NCBI RefSeq assembly: GCF_017833255.1
Contig: NZ_JAFIBU010000001.1
Location: 124,001-188,000 of the forward strand
Length of the DNA: 64,000 bases
Direction: 5' to 3'
Origin: Paenibacillus sp. PvR098
Lineage (GTDB): Bacteria > Bacillota > Bacilli > Paenibacillales > NBRC-103111
The translations under genes were made by a program, and so were the position numbers. Each line of letters opens with the position of its first letter. Positions within the stretch are counted from its first letter, which is position 1. Below, in pieces: positions 1 to 8,730 of the stretch. Below the pieces are notes generated by a model. The model searched no databases. It had not been told where the DNA came from and was given only the letters and a program-made list of their open reading frames with translations.

Positions 1-947
1 ATCAGGATGATTTTCTGCGTTTGCTTACGCATGTAGGCTCGACCCAATCGCTTGTGGTCAACATTGTGGATCTGTTTGATTTCGAGGGCAGCATGATTTC
101 CGGGCTCCCACGGTTTGTGGGAAACAATCCGATTGTGCTCGTTGTGAACAAAATCGACCTTTTGCCTAAGGTGACGAACTATAACCGGATCTTAAACTGG
201 GTTCAGCGCCAAGCGAAGGAAGCAGGTCTGAAGGTAGCAGAGGTCGTGCTGTGCTCCGCAAAGAAAAACATGGGCTTCGAACGGGTGATCGAAGCGCTTG
301 ATGAACACCGCCGCGGCCGTGATATTTATGTCGTTGGCGCAACCAATGTCGGCAAGTCGACGCTGATCAACCGGCTGATCCGGGATTACAGTGATCTGGA
401 CGCGGAGCTGACTACGTCGCAGTATCCCGGAACGACACTTGATCTTGTCCGCATTCCGCTAGAGGACGGCGCATCTATTATCGATACGCCAGGCATCGTA
501 TACCATCACCGGCTGACGGAGCTTGTCAGTAAGAAGGATTTGATGAAGCTGATGCCGGACAAGCCGGTCAAACCGCTTGTATTCCAACTGAACGAACGGC
601 AAACGATCTTCTTCGGCGGGTTTACACGGTTTGATTTTGTACAGGGCGAACGGCAGTCCTTTACTTTCTATATGTCTAATGCGCTCCAGGCTCACCGGAC
701 TAAGCTGGAACGGGCGGACGAGCTGTATGAGGAGCACAAGGGAGAGCTGCTGTCGCCACCAACGCGGGAGGAGCTGGACAAGCTGCCGAAGCTGGCAAAG
801 CATCCGGTCAGAATTCCGAAGGGCTCGAATTTGGACGTGTCCATCTCAGGAATCGGGTGGGTGAAAGTGAACGGAACCACAGGAGCGGACCTTGTCATTC
901 ACGTTCCTAAGGGCGTGAAGGTAGCCGTACGAGAGTCACTTATTTAA
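1..947 (+). CDS. yqeH: Ribosome biogenesis GTPase YqeH (5'-truncated)
   Basis: The gene runs in from upstream; the reading frame is open from base 3, so the N-terminus, including the zinc-finger part usual in this family, lies outside the window. The GTPase motifs come in circularly permuted order: NKID (G4) and SAKK (G5) precede the P-loop GATNVGKST (G1) and DTPG (G3), which is the hallmark of the YqeH/YjeQ/YlqF class. YqeH is known to act in 30S subunit assembly. The C-terminal third (after about codon 180 of the visible part) is the non-GTPase domain typical of YqeH. It is followed closely by aroE, as in Bacillus subtilis, so it is probably the middle of the yqeG-yqeM operon. Identity is secure from motif order plus synteny. 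Confidence 0.96.
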   Translation, partial: QDDFLRLLTHVGSTQSLVVNIVDLFDFEGSMISGLPRFVGNNPIVLVVNKIDLLPKVTNYNRILNWVQRQAKEAGLKVAEVVLCSAKKNMGFERVIEALDEHRRGRDIYVVGATNVGKSTLINRLIRDYSDLDAELTTSQYPGTTLDLVRIPLEDGASIIDTPGIVYHHRLTELVSKKDLMKLMPDKPVKPLVFQLNERQTIFFGGFTRFDFVQGERQSFTFYMSNALQAHRTKLERADELYEEHKGELLSPPTREELDKLPKLAKHPVRIPKGSNLDVSISGIGWVKVNGTTGADLVIHVPKGVKVAVRESLI

Positions 948-1002
948 CCATTTGCCGAAGGAAAGGCGATGCATGGGCAAGCAATGGGAGGAACGGGAAA
1001 CA

Positions 1003-1872
1003 ATGGGGAAGCATAAGCTGGACAGTCATACGATTCTGTATGGTGTATTCGGAGATCCGATTCGTCATTCGAAGTCTCCGATCATGTTGAATAAGGCTTT
1101 TGAAGAAACGGGGATCAATGCCGCCTACGGAGCGTTCCATATCTTGCCGGGCACGCTGAAGGATGCCATCGCCGGAATTCGGGCGCTGCAATTTCGCGGA
1201 GTCAACGTGACGATCCCGCACAAAGTGGAAGTCATGTCATATTTGGACGAAATCGATGAAGCCGCGCACGTTATCGGCGCAGTCAACACGATTGTGAACG
1301 AAGGCGGCAAGCTGGTCGGTTACAACACCGACGGTATCGGTTATATACGTTCGCTCAAAGAAGAGACGGGCATCAATCTAAAAGGACGCAAGGTGCTGAT
1401 GATCGGTGCGGGCGGCGCCGCTCGCGGCGTCGGCTATGCATTGGTCAAGGAAGGCGCTGAGCATGTCTACATTGCAAACCGGACGAAAGAGAAAGCTCTC
1501 CAGTTGGCCGGTTCTATGAGTGAATTCGGAAGCGTATCCGGTCACGGTTTGGACGAAGTAAGTAAGCTAGCCGGTGAGGCGGCTCTCGTCGTGAACAATA
1601 CACTGCTCGGTATGCACCCGAATGTGGACGAGGTACCCATGGACGTGGAGCTGATCAAGCCCGGTACGGTGGTCAGCGATTTGGTGTATAATCCGATCCT
1701 TACCCGTTTTTTGAGAGAAGCCCGGGATCTTCGGGAAGCAACCGTTCACAGCGGCTTGGGCATGTTTATATATCAAGGCGCCTATGCGTTCGAATATTGG
1801 ACCGGCCTCCCAGCTCCGGTTGCAGCCATGCGGAAAGTGGTTGAACAATCTTTTGAAGAGCATGCGAAATAG
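1003..1872 (+). CDS. aroE: Shikimate dehydrogenase (NADP+)
   Basis: Reduces 3-dehydroshikimate to shikimate in the chorismate pathway. The substrate-binding HSKSP near the N-terminus, the catalytic lysine in IPHK, the NTDG motif and the Rossmann loop GAGGAARG are all present, and the protein has the usual length (289 residues from this start). The start is uncertain: ATG 1003 has GGGAGG about 11 bases upstream and puts the conserved LYGVFGDPI close to the N-terminus; ATG 973 (ten residues longer) also has a purine-rich GAAGGAAAGG at good spacing. It lies 55 bases after yqeH with no terminator between, as in the B. subtilis yqe operon. Confidence 0.96.
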   Translation: MGKHKLDSHTILYGVFGDPIRHSKSPIMLNKAFEETGINAAYGAFHILPGTLKDAIAGIRALQFRGVNVTIPHKVEVMSYLDEIDEAAHVIGAVNTIVNEGGKLVGYNTDGIGYIRSLKEETGINLKGRKVLMIGAGGAARGVGYALVKEGAEHVYIANRTKEKALQLAGSMSEFGSVSGHGLDEVSKLAGEAALVVNNTLLGMHPNVDEVPMDVELIKPGTVVSDLVYNPILTRFLREARDLREATVHSGLGMFIYQGAYAFEYWTGLPAPVAAMRKVVEQSFEEHAK

Positions 1873-1918
1873 AGTTAAGATTAGATCTCATCAATAGAAT
1901 AGAGGTAGAAGATAGAGC

Positions 1919-2212
1919 ATGTTAACAGGCAAACAAAAGAGGCATTTGCGTTCGATGGCGCACCATTTGAATCCGATTTTTCAAGTCGGCAAAGGCGGAG
2001 TGAACGATCATTTGGTCCGTCACATTAGTGAGGCATTGGAGGTTCGGGAATTGATCAAGATTTCCGTCCTCAACAACTGTCTGGAGGATCCCAAAGAGGT
2101 GGCTGTGGAGCTCGCTGACGGGTCGGGTGCAGAGCTTGTGCAGGTCATTGGTAAAACCATAGTGCTTTATAAAGAGTCCAAAGAACATAAAACGATCGAG
2201 CTTCCGGTATAA
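1919..2212 (+). CDS. yhbY: YhbY/CRS1-type RNA-binding protein (YqeI)
   Basis: A 97-residue single-domain CRM (CRS1-YhbY) protein. The family signature is visible at the N-terminus: LTGKQKRHLRSMAHHLNPI followed by the GKGG loop at about residues 24-27, then the LIKISVLNN strand. Members bind RNA and associate with pre-50S ribosomal particles in bacteria. It stands between aroE and nadD, the same place as yqeI in B. subtilis, so it likely shares their mRNA. ATG 1919 is preceded by GAGGTAG at suitable distance. Function beyond ribosome association is inferred from the family. Confidence 0.95.
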   Translation: MLTGKQKRHLRSMAHHLNPIFQVGKGGVNDHLVRHISEALEVRELIKISVLNNCLEDPKEVAVELADGSGAELVQVIGKTIVLYKESKEHKTIELPV

Positions 2213-2257
2213 TTATCGAGTGGAGCTGGGATTCTTGTTGCAAAGAGGGGGAGCCGG

Positions 2258-2845
2258 ATGAAAATCGGCTTGATGGGAGGAACTTTCGATCCCGTTCATA
2301 TCGGCCATTTGATTGCAGCCCAGAGTGTTTGTGAGGAGCTGGGGCTGAATGAGGTTTGGTTTATGCCAACGTCCGTGCCGCCGCATAAGGAGCAGGCGCC
2401 CGGCGCTTCTCCGGAGCAGCGCTGGAAGATGGTATGCCTCGCCGCGGAAGGCCATCCGAGTTTTAAGCCGTCGGATATCGAGCTGCGCAAAGGCGGCGTA
2501 TCCTACAGCATTGAGACGGTGACTATGCTCCGGTCGCAGTATCCTGACTATGAATTTTTTTACATCATCGGTGCCGACATGGTGCAGTACTTGCCCAAAT
2601 GGCACAAGATCAACGAGCTGATCCGTCTTGTGACCTTCGTAGGACTTCATCGCCCGGGGTATGAAACCGAGATTGAAGGGTTGCCTGCCCCTATTCGGCA
2701 GGCCGTTCGCTCGGTCCGTATGCCTCAAATCGAACTATCTTCGACCTGGATCAGGCAGCGGCGGGCCGCAGGGCAATCCGTGCGTTATATGGTGCCCGAC
2801 CGGGTAAATGATTATATCGAGGTGAACCGGCTTTATGAAGCGTGA
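2258..2845 (+). CDS. nadD: Nicotinate-nucleotide adenylyltransferase
   Basis: Transfers AMP from ATP to nicotinate mononucleotide to give deamido-NAD, a step of NAD synthesis. The N-terminal nucleotidyltransferase motif GGTFDPVHIGH (HxGH) is at about residues 7-17 and the second motif SSTWIRQR (SxTxxR) near residue 160; length 195 matches the family. The ATG at 2258 is preceded by AGAGGGGGAG. Its 3' end overlaps yqeK by 11 bases, which indicates translational coupling, the same pair as yqeJ-yqeK in B. subtilis. Confidence 0.97.
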   Translation: MKIGLMGGTFDPVHIGHLIAAQSVCEELGLNEVWFMPTSVPPHKEQAPGASPEQRWKMVCLAAEGHPSFKPSDIELRKGGVSYSIETVTMLRSQYPDYEFFYIIGADMVQYLPKWHKINELIRLVTFVGLHRPGYETEIEGLPAPIRQAVRSVRMPQIELSSTWIRQRRAAGQSVRYMVPDRVNDYIEVNRLYEA

Positions 2846-3419
2846 AGACATGATCGAATCAGTCCGGTCGCAAATGCCGGAGAAGCGCTGGAACCATACG
2901 CTTGGCGTGATGGAGACAGCGGTGAAACTGGCCGAACGATTCGGAGCTGATCCGGTTAAAGCCGATTTGGCGGCTTTGCTCCACGATGTGTGCAAATATT
3001 GGCGGGTTGACGAGCAAGCGCGCATTATTCGAGAGAATGGGTTGCCCCTTGATCTGTTGGAGTATGACAAAGAGCTGTGGCATGCTCACGCCGGAGCGTG
3101 GGTGGCTGGTGAACGCTACGGTGTGCAGGACGAAGAGGTGCTGGATGCGATTCGTTATCATACCTCGGGGCGCGCGCGGATGACACTGCTGGACAAGGTA
3201 GTTTGTCTTGCCGATTATATGGAGCCGGGACGCGATTTTCCAGGCGTGCATAATATTCGCGAAATCGCCGAATATAGTTTAGAGAAGGCATTGCTTGCTG
3301 GTTTTGACGGAACGATACGATTCTTGCTGGACAAGGGAAAACGGATATATCCGATGACGCTGGCCGCTCGCAACGCTTTGATCGAAGAGCTGGGGCAGCA
3401 GGACGGTGCCAGCGTCTAG
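2835..3419 (+). CDS. yqeK: HD-domain hydrolase YqeK (predicted diadenosine tetraphosphatase)
   Basis: A 194-residue HD-superfamily phosphohydrolase. Metal ligands expected of the fold are seen: HTLGV near residue 21, LLHDVCK near residues 49-55, the HAHAGA segment near residue 83-88 and a later YHTSGR. B. subtilis YqeK-type proteins have been described as symmetric Ap4A hydrolases; that activity is inferred here. The ATG overlaps the end of nadD. YqeK regularly sits between nadD and rsfS in Bacillota, and does so here. Confidence 0.93.
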   Translation: MKREDMIESVRSQMPEKRWNHTLGVMETAVKLAERFGADPVKADLAALLHDVCKYWRVDEQARIIRENGLPLDLLEYDKELWHAHAGAWVAGERYGVQDEEVLDAIRYHTSGRARMTLLDKVVCLADYMEPGRDFPGVHNIREIAEYSLEKALLAGFDGTIRFLLDKGKRIYPMTLAARNALIEELGQQDGASV

Positions 3420-3449
3420 CACATTTTTATACTATTGGGAGGAAACCAG

Positions 3450-3797
3450 ATGACGGTACAACCTGAAGAGCTTATGGCACTAGTGACCGAAGCAGCCGAA
3501 GACAAAAAAGCGATGAACATCATCACTTTGAATCTGCGCGGAATATCGCTGATCGCGGATTATTTTGTGATTTGCCACGGTAATTCTGAGACGCAGGTGC
3601 AGTCGATTGCTACGGAAATCCGCAAGAATGCGGAGGAAAAAGGGGTTCGGGTTCGCGGTTTGGAAGGGATGGACACGGCGCGCTGGGTACTTGTCGATCT
3701 TGGCGATGTGGTCGTCCATGTATTCCATCGCGACGATCGGGAGTATTATAACATCGAACGTCTTTGGTCCGACGCGAAAGTGGTCGAACGGGTATGA
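3450..3797 (+). CDS. rsfS: Ribosomal silencing factor RsfS
   Basis: RsfS (YbeB/YqeL, Iojap family) binds ribosomal protein uL14 and blocks joining of the subunits in starvation. The 115-residue protein has the family core ISLIADYFVICHGNS, the RGLEGMDTARWVLVDLGDVVVHVF stretch (in two parts) and YYNIERLW near the C-terminus. ATG 3450 was chosen because GGGAGGAA sits directly upstream (3437-3444) at good spacing; the frame is open further upstream but has no site there. It follows yqeK by 30 bases and its stop overlaps the ATG of the next gene (ATGA). Confidence 0.97.
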   Translation: MTVQPEELMALVTEAAEDKKAMNIITLNLRGISLIADYFVICHGNSETQVQSIATEIRKNAEEKGVRVRGLEGMDTARWVLVDLGDVVVHVFHRDDREYYNIERLWSDAKVVERV

Positions 3798-4693
3798 GAC
3801 TTGATGCCGGTACGATCAGGCGCTTGGAAGTGGCAAGGGAAGTGTCGCCGAACGGCTATTTTTTGACCGACGGGACACAGGACGTTCTTCTGCATTACAG
3901 CGAAACGGTTGGGGAAGTGAAACTAGGGGACAACGTAGAGGTATTCTTGTTTCATGACACTCAAGACCGGCTGGCTGCAACGATGCGAAAGCCGCTGATT
4001 CGGCTTGGTGAGGTGGCACTGCTTGAGGTCGTGGATCTTCATCCGCGTTTTGGATGTTTCCTTGAGATGGGTCTGGGTCGGCATTTGCTGCTGCCGTTCA
4101 AGGAGCTTCCTGAGCTCAAGGAGCTTCGTCCTGAAGTCGGGGACAAGGTGTTTGTCGTGCTGGCCCACGACCGTCAAGGCCGCCTTGTCGCCAAGGTAGC
4201 GGGAGAAGAGCAGCTCAAAAAGCTGTGCTTCGATGCGCCGGCCGCTTGGCGCGGCACTACGGTAGAAGCAAGGGTGTACAAGCCCCTGCAGATGGGTACG
4301 TTCATCGTCTGTGACGGAGGTGTGGTTGGTTTCGGAGTCATCGGCTTCATTCATTCCTCCGAGCGGACCCGTCTGCTGCGGCTCGGCGAGCAGGTTAAGG
4401 TTCGCATTACCTTTGTGCGTGAAGACGGTAATGTCAACTGCTCAATGCGCGAACGCAAGGAAGTAGGACGGGATGAGGATGCGGAGAAGCTTCTGGCATT
4501 CCTACAGCAGCGTCCAAACCAGGCAATGCCTTATTCGGACGAAACACCCGCCGATCTGATCAGCCAGCGATTTGGGATGAGTAAGTCCGCATTCAAGCGC
4601 GCCATTGGAAAGCTGATGAAAGAAGGCATAGTTTATCAGGAAGGCAGCTGGACTTACCTGAAGCAGGATGAGATAAAGCCGGTAACCGAGTGA
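3794..4693 (+). CDS. cvfB: S1-like RNA-binding protein, CvfB/YitL family
   Basis: A 299-residue protein beginning MRLDAGTIRRLEV with repeated S1/OB-fold segments (about residues 1-60, 65-130, 145-215) and a winged-helix C-terminus (DLISQRFGMSKSAFKRAIGKLMKEG). This is the CvfB (conserved virulence factor B) arrangement, known in Staphylococcus as an RNA-binding regulator. Start ATG 3794 overlaps the rsfS stop by four bases, so it is translationally coupled. In B. subtilis the homologue yitL is elsewhere, while Paenibacillus-type genomes commonly carry it here (from memory). Cellular role is not established from sequence. Confidence 0.88.
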   Translation: MRLDAGTIRRLEVAREVSPNGYFLTDGTQDVLLHYSETVGEVKLGDNVEVFLFHDTQDRLAATMRKPLIRLGEVALLEVVDLHPRFGCFLEMGLGRHLLLPFKELPELKELRPEVGDKVFVVLAHDRQGRLVAKVAGEEQLKKLCFDAPAAWRGTTVEARVYKPLQMGTFIVCDGGVVGFGVIGFIHSSERTRLLRLGEQVKVRITFVREDGNVNCSMRERKEVGRDEDAEKLLAFLQQRPNQAMPYSDETPADLISQRFGMSKSAFKRAIGKLMKEGIVYQEGSWTYLKQDEIKPVTE

Positions 4694-4720
4694 AGGATTG
4701 CTCCGGTACCGGCTTTCTTC
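4675..4720 (+). terminator. Candidate intrinsic terminator after cvfB
   Basis: A 10-bp perfect inverted repeat, AAAGCCGGTA (4675-4684) and TACCGGCTTT (4707-4716), encloses the cvfB stop codon; it is followed by CTTCTT rather than a clean U-run, so termination may be partial and the next methyltransferase gene may still be read. Confidence 0.55.
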
Positions 4721-4770
4721 TTGCGGTAGTGGGTTATCATGATGCGCTGAGTTAGGGGAGGTTGGTACTC

Positions 4771-5565
4771 GTGGCTTACGAGCGGTTCTCGTATATTTAT
4801 GACCGTCTGATGGAAGATATGCCCTATGAGGAATGGATGCGATTTGCCCAGCAGTGCTGGGACAAGTACGGTAATCCCCGTACCATCGTCGACCTTGGCT
4901 GCGGCACTGGAGCTTTGGCGGTACCGCTTGCGCAGCTAGGCTATGAAGTGATCGGCATCGACCTATCAGACGATATGCTGGCCGTAGCTCAGCAAAAGGC
5001 AGACAACGCGCTGCGGCGTTCTGCCTTCCCTGCTGGAGGCAGGCTGATGCTGCTTCAGCAGGATTTGCGCGATTGGGAGCTTGGCCGACCCGTGGATGCT
5101 GTCATATCGTTTTGTGACTGTTTCAACTATTTGCTGGAGGAAGAGGATGTCGTGCAGGCCATCCGTCAAGCCTATGAGGGCTTGAAGCCCGGGGGCGTGT
5201 TTCTGTTCGACGTGCATACGCCCTACCAGCTTCAATCTTATGCCGAGTCACAGCCTTTTACTTTGAATGAAGAGGATATTGCGTATATTTGGACTTGCGA
5301 TTATGACCCGGGACGCTGTGAGATCGAGCATGCGTTAACGCTTTTCGTCAGGGAAGGGGAGCTGCTGGAAACCGGATCGGACGACGCGGTGACCGAACGC
5401 TATCATCGGGTGGAGGAGCTGCATTTGCAGCGCGCCTATCCTCTGGATTGGCTCCAGGATAAGCTGCGTGAAGCCGGGTTCCGGGAAACGGCATGCTATG
5501 CTGATTTTCTGTGGAAAGCACCGGCGGAAGACACGCAGCGGGCATTTTTCGTAGCGGTAAAATAG
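4771..5565 (+). CDS. yqeM: Class I SAM-dependent methyltransferase (YqeM)
   Basis: A 264-residue methyltransferase with the SAM-binding motif VDLGCGTGALA (about residues 38-48), the acidic motif II (IGIDLSDDML) and a motif-IV-like ISFCDCFNYL. It occupies the place of yqeM in B. subtilis, after the rsfS region; the substrate is unknown. The GTG at 4771 was preferred to the TTG at 4762 because GGGGAGG (4755-4761) would touch the TTG but is nine bases before the GTG. It ends in a strong terminator. Confidence 0.9.
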   Translation: MAYERFSYIYDRLMEDMPYEEWMRFAQQCWDKYGNPRTIVDLGCGTGALAVPLAQLGYEVIGIDLSDDMLAVAQQKADNALRRSAFPAGGRLMLLQQDLRDWELGRPVDAVISFCDCFNYLLEEEDVVQAIRQAYEGLKPGGVFLFDVHTPYQLQSYAESQPFTLNEEDIAYIWTCDYDPGRCEIEHALTLFVREGELLETGSDDAVTERYHRVEELHLQRAYPLDWLQDKLREAGFRETACYADFLWKAPAEDTQRAFFVAVK

Positions 5566-5567
5566 GT

Positions 5568-5608
5568 AAACCCGCCTTATGGCTGCTCAAGCCAAAGGCG
5601 GGTTTTTC
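5568..5608. terminator. Intrinsic terminator after yqeM
   Basis: AAACCCGCCTT (5568-5578) pairs with AAGGCGGGTTT (5595-5605), with a further inner TGGCT/AGCCA pairing, and is followed by TTTTT on the plus strand. It closes the yqeM unit. On the minus strand it could also stop transcription of the small ORF at 5627-5719. Confidence 0.9.
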
Positions 5609-5626
5609 TCTATCCATAAAAGCGGC

Positions 5627-5719
5627 TTATTCTATCAAGTTCAATATTAGTTGCACAACGCTCAATATCATTCCCCAGAGCGGAAGTGACAAAATCAAGC
5701 CGTTTAATAAGCCCCGCAT
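5627..5719 (-). CDS. Candidate hydrophobic micro-peptide, 30 residues
   Basis: An ATG at 5719 (minus strand) is preceded eight bases upstream by a perfect GGAGGT (5728-5733). The 30-codon frame begins MRGLLNGLILSLPLWG and continues hydrophobic to LILNLIE, so nearly the whole product would be one membrane-spanning helix. It faces the yqeM terminator, which could act in both directions. No homologue is recognised. It could be a real small membrane peptide or chance; the strong ribosome site and the even hydrophobic composition favour a gene. No clear sigma-A promoter was found on its strand. Confidence 0.42.
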   Translation of the reverse strand: MRGLLNGLILSLPLWGMILSVVQLILNLIE

Positions 5720-5834
5720 CGGTGACGACCTCCAAGAGACGCTTTTTTAACAGTATGTCCAAAACAGCCTCTGGACATCCCTGCTGATAAATAATGCTGG
5801 TTCTTGAAGGCTGTCTTCTTCATTCGCCGCCCGC

Positions 5835-5864
5835 TTGACATAGAGGAATCGTTTTACATATAAT
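5835..5864 (+). promoter_or_regulatory. Sigma-A promoter of leuS
   Basis: TTGACA (5835-5840), an 18-base spacer and TATAAT (5859-5864) form a consensus housekeeping promoter. Transcription would start near 5871, giving a 5' leader of about 310 bases that holds the T-box. Confidence 0.88.
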
Positions 5865-5870
5865 GAAATT

Positions 5871-6160
5871 TAATTGGAAGATTGCAAGGCTGTGAGAGAA
5901 AGCAGTACCTGTACGCCATATTTCAGAGAGCCGGTGGTTGGTGCAAATCGGTTGTGGCCGCAGCGAACTCGTTCTGGAGCCAGAAGGTGAAGGATCTTCG
6001 GAAGAAGGATTGACTCCGAGACCTAGCCGGATCGTATTCCCCGCGTTAAGGGGCTTGAGTGGACAGGGGCAAAGCATGCCGGCTGTCAACTAGGGTGGTA
6101 CCACGGGAAGCGTAGCTCTCGTCCCTAGCTAAGGCTAGAGGCGAGGGCTTTTTTGTTTTT
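5871..6160 (+). promoter_or_regulatory. T-box leader RNA controlling leuS
   Basis: The leader has the expected T-box parts: the AGTA-type stem I bulge (near 5906), the distal loop AGAGAGCCGGTGGTTGG (near 5924-5943), a specifier region GAACTC with CTC (Leu) at 5968-5970, the T-box AGGGTGGTACCACGGG at 6092-6107 and a terminator hairpin at 6114-6154. The TGGT bulge is complementary to an ACCA acceptor end, which fits tRNA-Leu. Uncharged tRNA-Leu would stabilise the antiterminator and allow leuS transcription. The specifier position is my assignment by alignment with typical leaders; a folding model would confirm it. Confidence 0.9.
6114..6156 (+). terminator. T-box-dependent terminator hairpin
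   Basis: GCTCTCGTCCCTAGC (6115-6129) pairs with GCTAGAGGCGAGGGC (6134-6148) with two G-U pairs and one mismatch, around a TAAG loop, followed by six Ts. It is the default-off structure of the leuS leader. Confidence 0.88.
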
Positions 6161-6184
6161 TATTCGAAGGAGGCATAATGTAAC

Positions 6185-8635
6185 ATGGCACAGGAAGTCA
6201 AAGAACAGCAAGGATATAACCCGCTGGCGCTTGAACCGAAATGGCAGCGCTACTGGGAGGAGAACAAGACGTTCAAAGTATTGGACGATGATAGCAAGCC
6301 CAAATTTTATGCGCTCGATATGTTTCCGTATCCTTCCGGTGCGGGACTTCATGTAGGCCACCCTGAGGGGTATACGGCTACCGATATCGTGTCACGTTAC
6401 AAAAGAATGCGCGGCTACAACGTGCTTCATCCGATGGGATGGGACGCTTTCGGCCTTCCGGCGGAGCAGCACGCGCTTGATACGGGCGAGCATCCGCGTG
6501 AGATTACGATCAAGAATATCAACAACTTCCGCAGACAAATCAAATCGCTGGGTTTCTCGTACGATTGGGATCGCGAATTCAGCACAACCGACCCGGATTA
6601 TTACAAATGGACGCAGTGGATTTTTATCCAGCTGTATAAAAAAGGTCTCGCTTACGTTGATGAGGTGCCTGTTAACTGGTGTCCTGCGCTGGGAACGGTT
6701 CTCGCGAATGAAGAGGTGATTGACGGCAAGAGCGAGCGCGGAGGCCATCCCGTTATCCGTAAGCCGATGCGCCAATGGGTGCTGAGAATTACCGAGTATG
6801 CGGAGCGCTTGCTGGAGGATCTGGAGGAGCTAGATTGGTCCGAGAGTATCAAGGATATGCAGCGCAACTGGATCGGTAAATCCAAAGGGGCTGAAGTGAC
6901 ATTCGCCATCGATGGACATGAGGGAGACGGCTTGAAAGTGTTTACCACTCGCGCGGATACGCTTTTTGGAGCTACGTACTGCGTTTTGGCGCCGGAGCAT
7001 GAGCTAGTGGAACGCATTGCCACAGCCGAGCAAGCTGCTGCAGTGAAGGATTATCAAGAACGTGCCGCCCGCAAGAGCGACTTGGAGCGTACGGACTTGG
7101 CGAAGGAGAAGACTGGGGTATTTACGGGCGCTTATGCCGTAAATCCGGTCAATGGCGGCAAAGTGCCGATCTGGATCGCCGATTATGTATTGGCAGGTTA
7201 CGGAACGGGAGCCATTATGGCGGTACCCGGGCATGACCAAAGGGACTGGGAGTTCGCCAAACAGTATGATCTTCCGATTATTGAAGTGGTGCAGGGCGGA
7301 GATCTTTCAATAGAGGCTTATCCTGGCGACGGAGCGCATGTGAACTCCGGCTTCCTGGACGGGCTCAGCAACGAACAGGCCATCGGAGCCATGATTCAGT
7401 GGCTTGAGGAAACCGGCAAAGGGCAGGGCAAAGTGACCTATCGCCTGCGTGACTGGTTGTTCAGCCGCCAGCGTTATTGGGGCGAGCCTATTCCGATTCT
7501 TCATCTGGAAGACGGTACGATGAAGACCGTTCCTGAGGATCAGCTGCCGCTGCTGCTTCCGGAAGTCGACGAAATCAAGCCATCCGGCACAGGTGAATCG
7601 CCGCTTGCGAACGTGACGGACTGGGTCAACACCATTGATCCGGAGACAGGTATGAAAGCCCGTCGCGAGACGAACACGATGCCGCAATGGGCCGGAAGCT
7701 GCTGGTACTATCTGCGTTTTATAGATCCTAAGAACGATCAGGAAATTTGCTCCCCAGAGCTGCAGCGCAAGTGGCTGCCGGTCGACTTGTACATCGGGGG
7801 GGCGGAGCATGCGGTTCTCCATCTGCTGTACGCGCGCTTCTGGCATAAGGTCCTGTACGATCTCGGTGTCGTGAATACGAAAGAACCATTCTACAAGCTG
7901 GTCAATCAAGGGATGATCCTTGGCGAGAATAATGAAAAAATGAGCAAATCCCGCGGAAACGTCATTAATCCGGATGTCATTGTGAATGAATTCGGGGCCG
8001 ATACGCTGCGCTTATACGAAATGTTCATGGGCCCGCTCGAGGCAACGAAGCCATGGAACGCCAATGGCGTGGAAGGTACCTACCGCTTCTTGAGCCGAGT
8101 TTGGAGATTGTTCACCCAAGAGGACGGTCAACTAAGCGCGAAAATTAGCAGCGAGGAAGAAACGGGCAGCGAGGCGTTCAAGCGGACTTGGCACCGTACG
8201 ATCAAGAAGGTAACCGAAGATTTAGAGGCACTGCGCTTTAACACAGCGATCAGCCAATTGATGATCTTCATGAATGAGGCTTACAAGACGGATCGTCTGC
8301 CGAAAGCGGCTATGGAGCAATTCGTGCAGATGCTCTCTCCGCTGGCGCCGCATCTTGCGGAAGAGCTGTGGGAGAAGCTGGGTCATAACAACACGGTCAC
8401 TTATGAGGCATGGCCAACCTATGATGAGGCTTGGACTGTCGATAACGAGGTAGAGATCGTTATTCAGGTGAACGGACGCATCGCTGAGCGAGCAACGGTA
8501 GCCGCCGACGCGGACGAAGCTTCGATGCAGGAGCTGGCTATGAATTTGGATAAAGTGAAGGAAGCGATGGCCGGCAAATCGGTCCGGAAAGTCATCGTTG
8601 TTAAAGGCAAGCTGGTCAATATCGTGGTAGGCTAA
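6185..8635 (+). CDS. leuS: Leucyl-tRNA synthetase
   Basis: An 816-residue class Ia aminoacyl-tRNA synthetase. The HIGH-type signature appears as HVGHPEG near residue 58, the KMSKS loop as KMSKSRGN near residue 585, and the editing (CP1) domain between them with [13 protein letters not shown] and the [12 protein letters not shown] motif. The [12 protein letters not shown]-like segment is seen as [19 protein letters not shown] is 11 bases before ATG 6185. An ATG-TAA pair (6178-6183) sits between the ribosome site and the real start. It is controlled by the T-box leader and is convergent with comER. Confidence 0.98.
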   Translation: MAQEVKEQQGYNPLALEPKWQRYWEENKTFKVLDDDSKPKFYALDMFPYPSGAGLHVGHPEGYTATDIVSRYKRMRGYNVLHPMGWDAFGLPAEQHALDTGEHPREITIKNINNFRRQIKSLGFSYDWDREFSTTDPDYYKWTQWIFIQLYKKGLAYVDEVPVNWCPALGTVLANEEVIDGKSERGGHPVIRKPMRQWVLRITEYAERLLEDLEELDWSESIKDMQRNWIGKSKGAEVTFAIDGHEGDGLKVFTTRADTLFGATYCVLAPEHELVERIATAEQAAAVKDYQERAARKSDLERTDLAKEKTGVFTGAYAVNPVNGGKVPIWIADYVLAGYGTGAIMAVPGHDQRDWEFAKQYDLPIIEVVQGGDLSIEAYPGDGAHVNSGFLDGLSNEQAIGAMIQWLEETGKGQGKVTYRLRDWLFSRQRYWGEPIPILHLEDGTMKTVPEDQLPLLLPEVDEIKPSGTGESPLANVTDWVNTIDPETGMKARRETNTMPQWAGSCWYYLRFIDPKNDQEICSPELQRKWLPVDLYIGGAEHAVLHLLYARFWHKVLYDLGVVNTKEPFYKLVNQGMILGENNEKMSKSRGNVINPDVIVNEFGADTLRLYEMFMGPLEATKPWNANGVEGTYRFLSRVWRLFTQEDGQLSAKISSEEETGSEAFKRTWHRTIKKVTEDLEALRFNTAISQLMIFMNEAYKTDRLPKAAMEQFVQMLSPLAPHLAEELWEKLGHNNTVTYEAWPTYDEAWTVDNEVEIVIQVNGRIAERATVAADADEASMQELAMNLDKVKEAMAGKSVRKVIVVKGKLVNIVVG

Positions 8636-8654
8636 GCTAAGCAATAGAAGCACT

Positions 8655-8697
8655 CAAAAAAACAACCGCACCCGAATGACTATCGGGTACGGCGGTT
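8655..8697 (-). terminator. Terminator for comER (minus strand)
   Basis: Read on the minus strand, a stem (AACCGCCGTACCCGA with TCGGGTGCGGTT, 8664-8697, one bulge) is followed by TGTTTTTTT (8655-8663). The stem may also slow leuS transcription from the other side. Confidence 0.85.
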
Positions 8698-8730
8698 CAT
8701 ATGGAAAAGACGTGAAAGCATCGCGCTCTG

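Noticed and set aside
5511-5750. 79-codon plus-strand frame after yqeM
   Set aside because: It begins inside yqeM and runs through the terminator; no ribosome site and no protein-like pattern.
6392-7909. Minus-strand frames opposite leuS
   Set aside because: Long shadows of a conserved gene with no ribosome sites; leuS is certain.
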